Positions 17,111 to 26,013 of a DNA stretch of 28,633 nt are shown in pieces. Position 1 is the stretch's first letter, and each line of letters opens with the position of its first letter. The position numbers and the translations under genes are program-made. The notes below the pieces were generated by a model. The model worked only from the letters and a program-made list of their open reading frames with translations. It searched no databases and had not been told where the DNA came from. This DNA comes from an uncultured Actinomycetaceae bacterium (GTDB taxonomy: Bacteria > Actinomycetota > Actinomycetes > Actinomycetales > Actinomycetaceae): the NCBI GenBank assembly GCA_902464405.1, contig CABQJD010000014.1, positions 1-28,633 of the forward strand, in the 5' to 3' direction.

Positions 17111-18645
17111 TTCCCTGCCTCCTTTCCAGCCGCTGCCAATGCTTCTTCTTGAGGCACTCCTGCCATCATCAAACCCAGTAAATCTCGCGGCGTATCAGCT
17201 GGGACGATACCAACGATCCGCCCGCGATACATCACAGCAATGCGATCTGCAAGCGCCACAACTTCATCCAGCTCTGAACTGACCAACAAAACTGGTGTGC
17301 CAGAATCACGCTCGTCAATAATCCTCTTATGAATAAATTCGATAGAGCCCACATCAACACCGCGCGTCGGCTGATTTGCCACGAGCAATTGGAGATTTCT
17401 CGACAACTCCCGCGCCACAACAACTTTCTGCGCATTACCGCCTGAGAGAGTAGAAATCGGATCTGAAATTCGAGTGATACGCACATCAAACTCTTCAATC
17501 AATTTCTGAGCATTCTCATTCACTGCTTTGGGATACATCGCTAGCCCACGAGCAAATGGCTGATTCTTGTATTGATCGATTATCAGATTCTCTGCAATAG
17601 AAAAACTGGCGATTGTGCCGTCACTCTGGCGATCCTCAGGAATAAATCCAACACCCGAATCAATAATCGAGCGCACAGACTTTCCGTGTAAAGATGTGCC
17701 GTTAAGCTCGATAGACCCAGCTGAAAGCTCTTGTAGACCCATAACTGCCTCTGCCAGTTCTGTCTGCCCATTGCCCTGCACACCCGCTATAGCAAGAACT
17801 TCTCCTCGGCGCACACTCATGCTCACATGATCGAGCACATGAGCTCCAGTTTCACCAAGTAAGGTGACGTCTTTAAACTCAAGAGCAACCTCACCCAGCT
17901 TTGGCTCTTGCTTATCAACTTTCATCGTTACAGGGCGCCCAACCATCATTGTGGCAAGCTCAGCCTCAGAAGAATTAGGGCTTGCGTGCCCTACCACTGC
18001 TCCTCGGCGAATCACCGTAATATCGTCTGCCACTGCCCGCACTTCACGCAGCTTATGAGTAATAAAGACAATTGAGGTACCGCTAGCTGCAAGCTGCTGC
18101 ATAATTTTCATCAACTCGTCTGTCTCTTGAGGCGTCAGCACAGCAGTTGGCTCATCAAGAATTAAAATTTTTGCATCTCTTGAAAGCGCTTTAACGATTT
18201 CCACCCGCTGCTGCACACCAACAGGAAGATCCTCAATATAGGCGTCTGGATCTAGATCAAAGCCGAAACGCTGTGATACGTCGAGCACAACTTGACGAGC
18301 TTTTTTAATATCAATCAAACCAGCGCCTTTTGTCGGCTCATAACCCAGAGCAATCGATTCTGCTACTGTGAATACAGGGATAAGCATAAAGTGCTGATGA
18401 ACCATGCCGATCCCTGCAGCCACTGCATCACCAGGTCCGTTAAATCGCATTGGTTTTCCGTCTAGCAAAATCTCGCCCTCATCGGGATCATATAGACCAT
18501 AGAGCACATTCATCAGCGTAGATTTACCAGCGCCATTTTCGCCCAGTAAGGCATGAATATGCCCCTGTTCAACAACAAGATCTATGCGATCATTTGCAAT
18601 AAGAGAGCCGAACCGCTTGGTAATCCCCTTTAATTCCAGCTTCAC
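17107..18645 (-). CDS. nucleoside ABC transporter ATP-binding protein with two ABC domains
   Basis: Cytoplasmic ATPase driving nucleoside import; 512 residues with two fused ABC domains as in RbsA/YufO-type proteins. Domain one has Walker A GENGAGKST (about 34-42), a VGVQQRVEI signature region and Walker B ILILDEPTAVLTP. Domain two has the degenerate Walker A GVQGNGQTEL without the usual Lys. It also has the signature LSGGNAQKVVVARELSR and Walker B-like LLVANQPTRGVD; Asn stands where the family often has Glu or Ala. One catalytic and one degenerate site is normal for this class. The start is GTG with GGAAGGG six bases upstream. It lies downstream of the lipoprotein gene across a 215-base gap holding a perfect palindrome. 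Confidence 0.94.
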   Translation of the reverse strand: MKLELKGITKRFGSLIANDRIDLVVEQGHIHALLGENGAGKSTLMNVLYGLYDPDEGEILLDGKPMRFNGPGDAVAAGIGMVHQHFMLIPVFTVAESIALGYEPTKGAGLIDIKKARQVVLDVSQRFGFDLDPDAYIEDLPVGVQQRVEIVKALSRDAKILILDEPTAVLTPQETDELMKIMQQLAASGTSIVFITHKLREVRAVADDITVIRRGAVVGHASPNSSEAELATMMVGRPVTMKVDKQEPKLGEVALEFKDVTLLGETGAHVLDHVSMSVRRGEVLAIAGVQGNGQTELAEAVMGLQELSAGSIELNGTSLHGKSVRSIIDSGVGFIPEDRQSDGTIASFSIAENLIIDQYKNQPFARGLAMYPKAVNENAQKLIEEFDVRITRISDPISTLSGGNAQKVVVARELSRNLQLLVANQPTRGVDVGSIEFIHKRIIDERDSGTPVLLVSSELDEVVALADRIAVMYRGRIVGIVPADTPRDLLGLMMAGVPQEEALAAAGKEAGK

Positions 18646-18764
18646 TGCACGCCCTTCCCTTCCCTATCACACCCCTGAGCGTTTGTTTTATTATAACGAG
18701 AAAAACCGCTGTGACCTAGCCAACAAGAAACATAGTAAATAGTGTGCGCAACTGTTGCACATAC

Positions 18765-18802
18765 ACACGTGTGGCTCACCCATATGGGTGAGCCACACGT
18801 GT
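18765..18802. repeat. 38-bp perfect palindrome between the lipoprotein and ATPase genes
   Basis: The 19-base arm starts ACACGTGTGGCTCACCC and the centre is CATATG at 18781-18786; every base pairs with its mirror partner without a loop. In the transcript it would fold into one long stem. It lies 58 bases after the stop of the binding-protein gene and 119 bases before the start of the ATPase gene. There it could attenuate read-through or stabilise the upstream message, so that binding protein exceeds transporter. No T-run follows on the minus strand, so a simple intrinsic terminator is less likely. It could also be a DNA site for a dimeric regulator. Confidence 0.7.
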
Positions 18803-18860
18803 ACGCTGGCAAGCATTTTGCTAGCAAACGCAGATTAGCACACATTCATGCGCGAATAGT

Positions 18861-19949
18861 TCACTTGTTTGCAGATGGAGATTCGATCTTCAAAGAGCCA
18901 TCAGCGATCTTCGCCTGAAGGTCTTTGACCTCCTTCTTCACGTCTTCTGGAACAGCAGAATCAAGATCATGGAACGGAGCAATACCCACACCGCCGTTGG
19001 CAATCGTACCGACGAATGGATCTGCAGAGAACTTACCATCCATACCGGCCTTAATCGTATCTTTCACAGCTGGGCCGATCTGCTTCATCACAGACGTGAG
19101 CGTAATAGCCTTGTAGTCAGGCACAGATTCGTACCAATCGGAATCCACGCCGATAATGTACACATTACCTGCAGCCTGCGCAGCAGCAGCAGCACCGTGA
19201 CCAACTGGCCCAGCAACTGGCATAACGATATCAGCACCTTGGGAAATGAAGCCTTCAGTAAGAGTCTTCCCTTTTGCTTGATCCTCAAACGAATCCGCGA
19301 AAGAACCTTCCTGAGCTTCTTTATTCCAACCAAGCACTTCTACCTTTGTGCCCTTAGCTTCGTTATATGCCTTCACACCATCAGCAAAACCATCCATAAA
19401 GATGGTGACTGACGGGATAGCCATACCGCCGAATGTTGCAACTTTCCCTGTTTTCGTCACGCCTGCAGCAACGTAACCTGCAAGGTAGCCTGCTTCTTGA
19501 GTGTTAAACAAAAGCGGGCGAGCATTTGGAAGTTCAACAGCCTTGCCAGCACTATCAGAGAAAGAGGAATCGACAAGAGCGAAGTTCAAATCCGAATTCT
19601 CTTGAGCGGCAGTTGTGGTGGCAGCAGCAAGATTGAAACCAACACCGATAACGAGGTTACAACCATCGTCAATCATCGATTGGGTATTTGGCGCAAAATC
19701 AGCATCAGAGCTAGATTCTGCCGTATTGGTCTTAATTCCAAATTCTTTAGCTGCTTCATCAAGACCAATCTTCGCAGATTCGTTGAAACTCTTATCGTCC
19801 CAACCACCAGCGTCAGAAACGAGGCATGCTTTATAGTCAGAAGCCGAAGCTGATCCACTACCACTAGATTTATCTGCAGACCCTGAACATGCGGAAAGAG
19901 CAAGTGCACACGCAGCACCGAGCGCTGCAATAGTCGTCAATTTCTTCAC
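18861..19949 (-). CDS. bmpA: BMP-family nucleoside-binding lipoprotein
   Basis: Extracytoplasmic substrate-binding lipoprotein that captures nucleosides for the ABC importer. The start is a GTG at 19949, five bases after AGGAGA; the frame is open to 19979 but without a ribosome site. Residues 1-21 are a lipoprotein signal with lipobox LSAC (Cys21 lipidated), then a Ser/Gly linker. The mature domain has CLVSDAGGWDDKSFNESA, the BMP motif, plus DGCNLVIGVGFNL and YIIGVDSDWYE. At 362 residues it is full length. It is first in the cluster and probably the best expressed. The symbol is a family name only. Confidence 0.93.
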   Translation of the reverse strand: MKKLTTIAALGAACALALSACSGSADKSSGSGSASASDYKACLVSDAGGWDDKSFNESAKIGLDEAAKEFGIKTNTAESSSDADFAPNTQSMIDDGCNLVIGVGFNLAAATTTAAQENSDLNFALVDSSFSDSAGKAVELPNARPLLFNTQEAGYLAGYVAAGVTKTGKVATFGGMAIPSVTIFMDGFADGVKAYNEAKGTKVEVLGWNKEAQEGSFADSFEDQAKGKTLTEGFISQGADIVMPVAGPVGHGAAAAAQAAGNVYIIGVDSDWYESVPDYKAITLTSVMKQIGPAVKDTIKAGMDGKFSADPFVGTIANGGVGIAPFHDLDSAVPEDVKKEVKDLQAKIADGSLKIESPSANK

Positions 19950-20072
19950 GTGATTCTCCTGAAATATCGATATGGGCAACGTCTGATACAGGCGTTCACT
20001 TACTAATTTATCGCATTCTCACAGCATATAGAGAATTAAATAAAGACTTAATAATACTTCACACCTGCAGTT

Positions 20073-21404
20073 TTAATTCTTAACTTCAGGCAAAAATTTC
20101 ATACTCTTTGACGCATTTGGATGAGTGCTATAGTGGCTCTTTGCTCGATACGCCGCAATCGCACCCGCATCGTAATGCGCTTGCGCAATCTCATATGCCG
20201 TCTGTGCCTGAAGCTTTTTTTGACGAGCACGCTCCACTTTTCGGCGTCTCCATGCAGCTCGCAAACCGCGCCATCGAGGAATGTGAACTGCTGGCGCAGC
20301 AGTGAGTGCTGGCGTCACCGTCACACCACTAACAGGATCAAAATCCCACACAAGCGTTTCTAACACACTCTTCGTCACGAAATTCGGAGTATCTTTCGCA
20401 TGCAAAAAATACTCTGGCGCCATTGAGGGCTGCTCAGGAGGATTAGCCGTAAAAGCTGCTGAAATCAAAGTAATACGAGCAACGAGATTCACCCATAAGA
20501 GCAACGTAGCAATCGCCGCAAATGAAGCAATAAGAGGATTTTTTGCTACAGATCCCACAGCAGCAGTTCCTAAAAATCTTACAATCGCGCTTGCTGCTGC
20601 GCCGATGCTCGCTCCAGCGAAAAGATCCCATTTCAACGCGCGAGCACCGCTCATCACTCTAAAGAGGAAAATAAACACACCCATATCCACGAGGAACGAC
20701 ACAATAATTGAAGCACTGCGCATGAGCGCTGTTCCCAAAAAATCTGGAAACTGTAGCAACTCAAAAACAGGCTCCGCAAACAGCTGTGCCGCTGCCGTCA
20801 CGCCCGTCGATATCATCACGCCCGCCCCCAAAACGGAAAAGGCAGAAAGATCGAGCAATTTTTCCACCACGAAATTCCGAGGCAAACGCGCAATACCAAA
20901 CATCGATTGAATTGACACTCGAAGATTAGCCATTAAGGCAAGAGCATTCCAGAGCAATACTAGAGCAGAAATGATTGTGAGCGGATTAAAAAAGTTATCA
21001 AGCACAAGAGTTTGAGGATCGAGCAAACCTTCAGAGGAAGCCGAAGTCTTCAAAATGCCAGGAATAGCAGTATTGACGCTCTCGATCACTGCCTGATACA
21101 AACGTGGATATGATCCGAGAATCAGAGAAAAAACGGTGAGTCCGATCGCGAGCGCGCCAGCAATCGCGAATAACGCAGAATAAGCAATACCGCCTGCGAG
21201 CAAAGCTCCTCTTGCTGCACCGTAGCGCTGCATTGCTCGCACAAAACGCAAACCCAGAATATAGGCGCTAAGACGAGTAATGCGCACACGGATTCCATGC
21301 CCTGCCGCCGACTTGTTCTTTTCATTCAGCCACGTGGGGGTATCTTCAAGTGCGCCTGCAAGCCGCTCATTTTCCTGTGCAAGTTTTAGTGCCGCTTTCC
21401 TCAT
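20073..21404 (-). CDS. YihY/BrkB-family inner membrane protein
   Basis: 443-residue membrane protein of the YihY/virulence-factor BrkB family. About six hydrophobic segments occupy residues 65-320, with RYGAARGALLAGGIAYSALF at the start of the core and a conserved LLLWVNLVARITLISAAF near its end. The C-terminal 110 residues are soluble, basic and rich in Arg/Lys/Ala (RRKVERARQKK). Its biochemical role is unknown. It lacks a ribosome site; TAGACT lies seven bases before the ATG, the same arrangement as at guaA. The 261-base gap to the exonuclease gene upstream is otherwise featureless to me, so it probably has its own promoter. Confidence 0.88.
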   Translation of the reverse strand: MRKAALKLAQENERLAGALEDTPTWLNEKNKSAAGHGIRVRITRLSAYILGLRFVRAMQRYGAARGALLAGGIAYSALFAIAGALAIGLTVFSLILGSYPRLYQAVIESVNTAIPGILKTSASSEGLLDPQTLVLDNFFNPLTIISALVLLWNALALMANLRVSIQSMFGIARLPRNFVVEKLLDLSAFSVLGAGVMISTGVTAAAQLFAEPVFELLQFPDFLGTALMRSASIIVSFLVDMGVFIFLFRVMSGARALKWDLFAGASIGAAASAIVRFLGTAAVGSVAKNPLIASFAAIATLLLWVNLVARITLISAAFTANPPEQPSMAPEYFLHAKDTPNFVTKSVLETLVWDFDPVSGVTVTPALTAAPAVHIPRWRGLRAAWRRRKVERARQKKLQAQTAYEIAQAHYDAGAIAAYRAKSHYSTHPNASKSMKFLPEVKN

Positions 21405-21411
21405 AATCGCA

Positions 21412-21417
21412 AGTCTA
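21412..21417 (-). promoter_or_regulatory. -10 element placed for leaderless transcription of the YihY-family gene
   Basis: TAGACT on the minus strand ends seven bases before the ATG at 21404, with no purine-rich ribosome site between. It is the same hexamer as in front of guaA. No convincing -35 box. Confidence 0.35.
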
Positions 21418-21665
21418 CCCAGAAAACACGTATTATCACGCTCAGAACTCCCCTACCATCAATGCCAGCACCACTGCCAAGGGGGCGGTGCGCATTATCA
21501 CCCACAGACATCCCTTCCCAAGTACAGAGCTTTACTTTCGGTGGGTGCGCTTCTTGGGGACGCTCAGCCAATCCCACACATATTGAAAACTTCTTATTTC
21601 AAAGCAAAGCACAGCCGAGCATGAGAAATCGCCCACGAAAAATCGCCACTGGGCGAAATGCTTTT

Positions 21666-22655
21666 TCACAATTCATAGGTGACGACGACGGGAGCGTGAT
21701 CACTCCAACGCTCAGCATAACTGGAAGCTCGGTCTGTACGCACATCACACGCAAGCGACGCCAATTCCAGATTAGCGATTTGGTAATCGATTCGCCATCC
21801 CACATTCTTATCAAACGCTTGCCCGCGGTTACTCCACCACGAATATGGTCCTTGCTCTTGCGGAGCAAGTGCACGCTGTACATCAACCCATCCAGCTCCG
21901 CAAGACTTCACGGATAGAACAGTTTCAACGCCCTCGGCATTTCCAGTATATGACGTAGTTTCAGCACACGAGCTAGTTTCAGCGCCTCTGCCCAACCACC
22001 GATCAAGATAGGCAATTTCTTGGTCGAGCACACCAGATGTTTTATTGTGATTACTCTTCCAGTTCTTAATATCCCGCTCAGTATGCACGATATTGAAATC
22101 TCCAGCCACAAGCGCATGAGCGTAAGGACGTGACGCAGAAGCTCCAAGTTCCTCTAACCGCAACGTCACTCGATCAAGATGAGCATATTTTGCTGCCATT
22201 TTTTCTGGTTTATCAGCCACGCCAGAATGCAAATATGCGCTCACAACCGTGATTCCGCCAGAAACATCGGGAAGATCGACTTCGAGCCAACGCCCAGTAT
22301 CCACTGGCTCTTCGCCATCATAGACGCGCATGCCGATGCCATCGCTATAAGCAGGCGGCAACCAATCGGCGCCAGAAATACCTACAGGTAAGCCGCTGCG
22401 CACCTCACTCACAGCAATATCCCTGCGCACCGCAACCGCCACGCCTGCCCGCCCAGGGATGGCCGAGGGGCTGAGCCACGTGCGGTAAACCTCTTTCGAT
22501 TCGCCACCGCCCTTCATCAACTCCTGCACAATCGCTTCAGGAGCGCGAACTTCCTGCATAAAAAGCACATCAGGGCGAGCCTTGCTAAGCCACTGGTAAA
22601 AACCTTTGCGCACTGCGGCACGGATACCATTCACGTTTACAGTTGCAATTTGCAT
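21666..22655 (-). CDS. xth: exodeoxyribonuclease III (AP endonuclease, ExoIII type)
   Basis: Cleaves DNA at abasic sites and degrades duplex DNA 3' to 5' during base excision repair. The N-terminus MQIATVNVNGIRAAVRKGF with metal-binding Asn7, MQEVRAP with Glu35, AGDFNIVHTERDIKNWK and the terminal RWSDHAPVVVTYEL with the catalytic Asp-His pair mark the exonuclease/endonuclease/phosphatase fold. At 329 residues it is 60 or so longer than E. coli ExoIII. The extra sequence includes a segment near residues 225-245 containing TSSCAETTSYTGNAEGVE. The gap to folD is only 33 bases, so it is probably co-transcribed with folD and glyA. The ribosome site (AATAGG) is weak. Confidence 0.93.
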   Translation of the reverse strand: MQIATVNVNGIRAAVRKGFYQWLSKARPDVLFMQEVRAPEAIVQELMKGGGESKEVYRTWLSPSAIPGRAGVAVAVRRDIAVSEVRSGLPVGISGADWLPPAYSDGIGMRVYDGEEPVDTGRWLEVDLPDVSGGITVVSAYLHSGVADKPEKMAAKYAHLDRVTLRLEELGASASRPYAHALVAGDFNIVHTERDIKNWKSNHNKTSGVLDQEIAYLDRWLGRGAETSSCAETTSYTGNAEGVETVLSVKSCGAGWVDVQRALAPQEQGPYSWWSNRGQAFDKNVGWRIDYQIANLELASLACDVRTDRASSYAERWSDHAPVVVTYEL

Positions 22656-22688
22656 ACCTATTACTTTAATTTATAGATACTCAACATG

Positions 22689-23570
22689 CTATTGCAGTGC
22701 TGCTTGCGCTGCTCGAACCACATTTACGAGCAGCTGTGCGCGCGTCATCGGCCCCACCCCTCCCGGGTTGGGCGAGATCCAACCCGCCACCTCGGCAACT
22801 GTCGGATCAACGTCACCAACAATACGTTTCTTCCCAGCTTCAGGATCTATCTTGCGCGAAACTCCCACGTCGAATACCGCTGCTCCGGGCTTTACCATCT
22901 GCGGAGTAATCAAATGCGCAACTCCCGCTGCCGAGACGATAATATCCGCACGCAAAGTATGCTCCGCAAGATCACGGGTACCTATATGGCAAGAATCGAC
23001 TGTGGCATTTACCTCTTCACGGGAAGCAAGCAGAGAAAACGGACGCCCTGCCGTTTTCCCCTGCCCAACCATACAGACATTAGCACCATCCCATTGCACG
23101 CCGAAATATCTGCCAAGCTCGATAATTCCCTGAGGAGTACACGGAGCCGGAACGCTCAGAGAGCCGCCCATCGAAAGTGCCAGATACCCGATGTTCATTG
23201 GGTGTAGACCGTCGGCATCTTTTTCCGGCGATATACGTTCTAAAACAGTATTTGTGTCTATCTGGGAAGGCAGTGGAAGCTGCACGATAAACGCCGAGCA
23301 GTGCTCAGACTCATTCAGCGAATCCACTGCTTCCAACACCTGATCCATCGATGCATCTTCCGGCAGTTCTATGCGAAAAGAATTGATACCAATATCCGCA
23401 CAGTCGGAGTGCTTCGCATTCACATAGATCTGACTTGCAGGATCAGATCCTACGAGAATCGTCCCCAAACCAGGAATAATGCCCTGAGCTTTTAAGGCGC
23501 CAACCTGCACGGCGAGATCGGCTTTCAGGGAAGCTGCAGCAGCCTTACCGTCTAAGATAATCGCCGTCAT
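22689..23570 (-). CDS. folD: bifunctional methylenetetrahydrofolate dehydrogenase / methenyltetrahydrofolate cyclohydrolase
   Basis: It oxidises 5,10-methylene-THF to methenyl-THF with NADP and hydrolyses it to 10-formyl-THF, supplying purine and initiator-tRNA formylation. The ATG at 23570 is preceded by a strong GGAGGAAGGGG site five bases away, so the in-frame upstream ATG at 23591 is not used. In the 293-residue reading, QIYVNAKHSDC carries the catalytic Lys, followed by QLPLPSQ, PCTPQGI and the C-terminal PGGVGPMTRAQLL signatures. The nucleotide-binding motif reads VGQGKTAGRP where the family usually has VGRG.TVGRP. It follows glyA after 49 bases; GlyA makes its substrate, so operon and pathway agree. 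Confidence 0.96.
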   Translation of the reverse strand: MTAIILDGKAAAASLKADLAVQVGALKAQGIIPGLGTILVGSDPASQIYVNAKHSDCADIGINSFRIELPEDASMDQVLEAVDSLNESEHCSAFIVQLPLPSQIDTNTVLERISPEKDADGLHPMNIGYLALSMGGSLSVPAPCTPQGIIELGRYFGVQWDGANVCMVGQGKTAGRPFSLLASREEVNATVDSCHIGTRDLAEHTLRADIIVSAAGVAHLITPQMVKPGAAVFDVGVSRKIDPEAGKKRIVGDVDPTVAEVAGWISPNPGGVGPMTRAQLLVNVVRAAQAALQ

Positions 23571-23619
23571 ATCTACCCCTTCCTCCAACACGCTATATGC
23601 ATCAACAGCCGCTTCGGCT

Positions 23620-24918
23620 TTAACCTGCGAAGTGAATCTGATCTAAGCCTTGATAGAGAGGGAAACTCTGCGTGAGGCGATCCACACGCTCAGAGAGTGC
23701 TTCCACATCTGCAGTCGCACCGTCACGCAATGCAACTGCAATAATATCTGCGACCTCTTCAAAATCTTCGGCACCGAAACCGCGCGTTGCAAGGGCAGGT
23801 GTACCGATACGCAAACCAGATGTGACGGCTGGCGGACGAGGATCAAATGGCACTGCATTGCGATTAACTGTAATACCTGCATTGTGCAGTAAGTCTTCCG
23901 CCTGCTGTCCATCCATCTGGGATTCGCGCAGATCGACGAGTACGAGATGCACATCTGTGCCGCCGGTCAAAACACTCACACCAGCTTCTTTCACATCTGG
24001 CTGCATCAGGCGGTCTGCAATAATTTTTGCTCCCTCAAGAGTGCGGCGCTGACGATCCTTGAATTCTTCAGTGCCCGCGATTTTGAGCGCCACAGCTTTT
24101 GCGGCAATCACGTGCATGAGCGGCCCGCCCTGCTGACCCGGGAACACAGCAGAATTGAGCTTCTTGCCAAGCGGTTCAAAATCTTTTGCAAGGATCATGC
24201 CAGACCGCGGCCCACCGATAGTTTTATGGATCGTGGTGGTGACGACGTCAGCATAATTCACTGGATTTGGATGCAAACCTGCAGCCACAAGCCCCGCAAA
24301 ATGAGCCATATCAATCCACAAATATGCCCCAACTTCATCGGCAATATCACGGAATGCTTGAAAATCTTCAAAACGCGGATATGCGCTCCAACCAGCCACA
24401 ATCATCTTCGGGCGGCACTGCAGAGCCTTAGCGCGCACTTCATCCATGTGGATAAGGTTATCTTCGGGGGAAACACCGTAAGAGACGATATTGAAATTCT
24501 TGCCGGAGAAATTTAATTTCATACCATGCGTAAGATGCCCACCATGTGCAAGCTCCAAGCCCATCACAGTATCACCAGTTTGCAGTAGGGCATGATAAAT
24601 TGCCGCATTGGCCTGTGCACCAGAGTGAGGCTGCACATTCGCATAACCAGCACCAAATACTGCTTTTGCACGATCACGTGCAAGATTTTCAGCGATATCG
24701 ACGTATTCACAACCACCGTAGTAGCGACGTCCAGGATATCCTTCAGCATATTTATTTGTGAGCACAGACCCTTGTGCTTGAAGCACAGCTCTGGGCACAA
24801 AATTTTCACTGGCAATCATTTCGAGAGTATCGCGCTGACGATTCAGCTCCAAATTAAGCACCTCAGCGATCTGCGGATCCAACTCAGCAATTGGTTGATT
24901 AAAGAAACTATCCTGCAT
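23620..24918 (-). CDS. glyA: serine hydroxymethyltransferase
   Basis: PLP enzyme converting serine and THF to glycine and methylene-THF. The start is the ATG at 24918 with GGGAGG seven bases upstream. The 432-residue protein begins with DPQIAEVLNLELNRQRDTLE. It contains SENFVPRAVL, the YAEGYPGRRYYGGCEYVD motif, and the PLP lysine in TTIHKTIGGPRSG (usually TTTHKTLRGPRGG). It ends with the expected PFDPRPP and TSGLRIGTPA segments. It is the first gene of a probable glyA-folD-xth transcript. About 560 bases separate it from the divergent secreted-protein gene. Confidence 0.97.
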   Translation of the reverse strand: MQDSFFNQPIAELDPQIAEVLNLELNRQRDTLEMIASENFVPRAVLQAQGSVLTNKYAEGYPGRRYYGGCEYVDIAENLARDRAKAVFGAGYANVQPHSGAQANAAIYHALLQTGDTVMGLELAHGGHLTHGMKLNFSGKNFNIVSYGVSPEDNLIHMDEVRAKALQCRPKMIVAGWSAYPRFEDFQAFRDIADEVGAYLWIDMAHFAGLVAAGLHPNPVNYADVVTTTIHKTIGGPRSGMILAKDFEPLGKKLNSAVFPGQQGGPLMHVIAAKAVALKIAGTEEFKDRQRRTLEGAKIIADRLMQPDVKEAGVSVLTGGTDVHLVLVDLRESQMDGQQAEDLLHNAGITVNRNAVPFDPRPPAVTSGLRIGTPALATRGFGAEDFEEVADIIAVALRDGATADVEALSERVDRLTQSFPLYQGLDQIHFAG

Positions 24919-25316
24919 ATGCAAACCTCCCACGCGTAGTGTTAGCACCCACTATTATTCCACGCTCACGGCAGAGAACGCGAACAAGCCACATTATGGG
25001 AGCACCTCTTTCACAATCTGAGCATTATGCTTAGTGCTCTATGAAACCTTCTATGGAATGCAATGCCAAATCTTGCACATACCATACCCAGACTTGTTGG
25101 AATGAGATTTTGCACATCAGAACACAAACTTGATCTGATTGCATGGTATTGCAGAGCCACTTTCAAATCTTTTGATTTTCCCGCACTCTCGCATAGCGCG
25201 AGTAAAGAACGATTTTGTTACGACCTTAAATGACTATCAGCAGAAAAACAGCTCGAAACGAAAATAGATCGAATACAGTGCAATTTATGGCGAACGGAAG
25301 AATTTTTATGTACTTA
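24919..25316. other. intergenic region without a gene, divergent promoters of glyA and the secreted-protein gene
   Basis: No coding frame with a ribosome site is visible on either strand. TTGCACAT occurs twice in the same orientation at 25073-25080 and 25110-25117 (37 bases apart), each preceded by ATCT or ATTT. ATACCAT and ATGGTAT also occur here as short inverted words. I see no known riboswitch. Confidence 0.4.
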
Positions 25317-25358
25317 CCCTGACAAATGTCAGGGAGAATACCCCGACAAATATCGGTG
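25317..25358. promoter_or_regulatory. pair of related palindromic sites, candidate operators
   Basis: CCCTGACAAATGTCAGGG at 25317-25334 has perfect 8-base arms around AA. CCCCGACAAATATCGGTG at 25341-25358 is an imperfect copy. Their starts are 24 bases apart, a little over two helical turns. They share the core GACAAAT.TC. They lie just upstream of a possible promoter (TTGCAG at 25359-25364, 17 bases, TAACTA at 25382-25387), so a dimeric regulator binding cooperatively is likely. The first could also act as a small hairpin. The regulator is unknown. Confidence 0.5.
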
Positions 25359-25411
25359 TTGCAGCGCTACTAAGGCATGCTTAACTAGTTTCATCTCTTA
25401 AAAGAAGAGAG

Positions 25412-25435
25412 CGCAGCTTGTATTCCCACGCTGCG
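25412..25435 (+). promoter_or_regulatory. possible leader hairpins of the secreted-protein gene
   Basis: CGCAGC (25412-25417) and GCTGCG (25430-25435) can pair across a 12-base loop, about 40 bases before the start codon. Directly upstream TCTCTT (25394-25399) and AAGAGA (25405-25410) form a second small stem. Both would lie in the untranslated leader if the promoter near 25359-25387 is used. Confidence 0.3.
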
Positions 25436-25476
25436 AAACTCGCCATCGCAACGATGCACGACAAATGGAGCATAAC

Positions 25477-26001
25477 ATGAAAACTACTGCCACTCGCCCC
25501 CTTACTGCAGCTATAGTTACTGGGGTATTAGTGCTATCCAGTACTGGATTAGCTTCAGCAACTGAGGTACCCGCACAAAGCGCATCAGCATCTGCACAAC
25601 GCATAAATAATATCGATCCAGATGCGCTCAAACGTATTTTTGAGCAAGAAATGCTCACTAATGGAAAGTATGGCGAATACCAAGAACTTCAACAAACTCT
25701 TAAAGCTATAAAGCAAGAAAGAGGGCCAAAAGGTCAGGCAGCTAAAGCAGCTATCAAAGCCGCAATAAAGGCTATGAAAGGAATCGGGAAGAAAGCGTGG
25801 GACGCAACGATCAATAAACTTCCTGTTTCTGACTCAGTAAAGAAATATCTAAAGTATGAAATTGTGATGAAAGTCTTAAATATTGCCACTGGGTTCGAGG
25901 GGACAGTTGAGAATATGATTACCAATGCTCTCACATCAACAGGTATACCTTCTTGGGCTGCTGGAATCGCAGCTCGGGCAATCGTTCTTGTACTCTTGTA
26001 G
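25477..26001 (+). CDS. secreted Lys-rich helical protein, bacteriocin-like candidate
   Basis: No family recognised. The ATG at 25477 has GGAG six bases upstream; an in-frame ATG at 25465 has none. Of 174 residues, 1-28 are a Sec signal (MKTTATRPLTAAIVTGVLVL, cleavage likely after ASA at 26-28). Then come a Ser/Ala linker, a charged helix, a Lys/Ala-repeat segment (about 76-106, including AAIKAAIKAMKGIGKK) and a C-terminal region of amphipathic helices. The protein ends in a hydrophobic ARAIVLVLL tail. No cysteine, cell-wall anchor or catalytic motif is present. The cationic amphipathic nature, lack of enzyme motifs and a small membrane protein gene directly after it fit a membrane-active bacteriocin with its immunity protein. 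A surface or adhesion-related peptide is an alternative. Confidence 0.6.
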   Translation: MKTTATRPLTAAIVTGVLVLSSTGLASATEVPAQSASASAQRINNIDPDALKRIFEQEMLTNGKYGEYQELQQTLKAIKQERGPKGQAAKAAIKAAIKAMKGIGKKAWDATINKLPVSDSVKKYLKYEIVMKVLNIATGFEGTVENMITNALTSTGIPSWAAGIAARAIVLVLL

Positions 26002-26013
26002 AGGATGACGATA

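Noticed and set aside
20302..20910. 202-codon plus-strand frame opposite the YihY-family gene
   Set aside because: Ala/Thr-rich reverse reading of a membrane protein; no start signal.
25073..25117. TTGCACAT direct repeats as part of a CRISPR or iteron array
   Set aside because: Only two short copies, 37 bases apart, with no further units or conserved spacing.
24919..25316. Glycine or tetrahydrofolate riboswitch upstream of glyA
   Set aside because: No conserved riboswitch core could be recognised on the minus strand, and glyA has an ordinary ribosome site close to its ATG.
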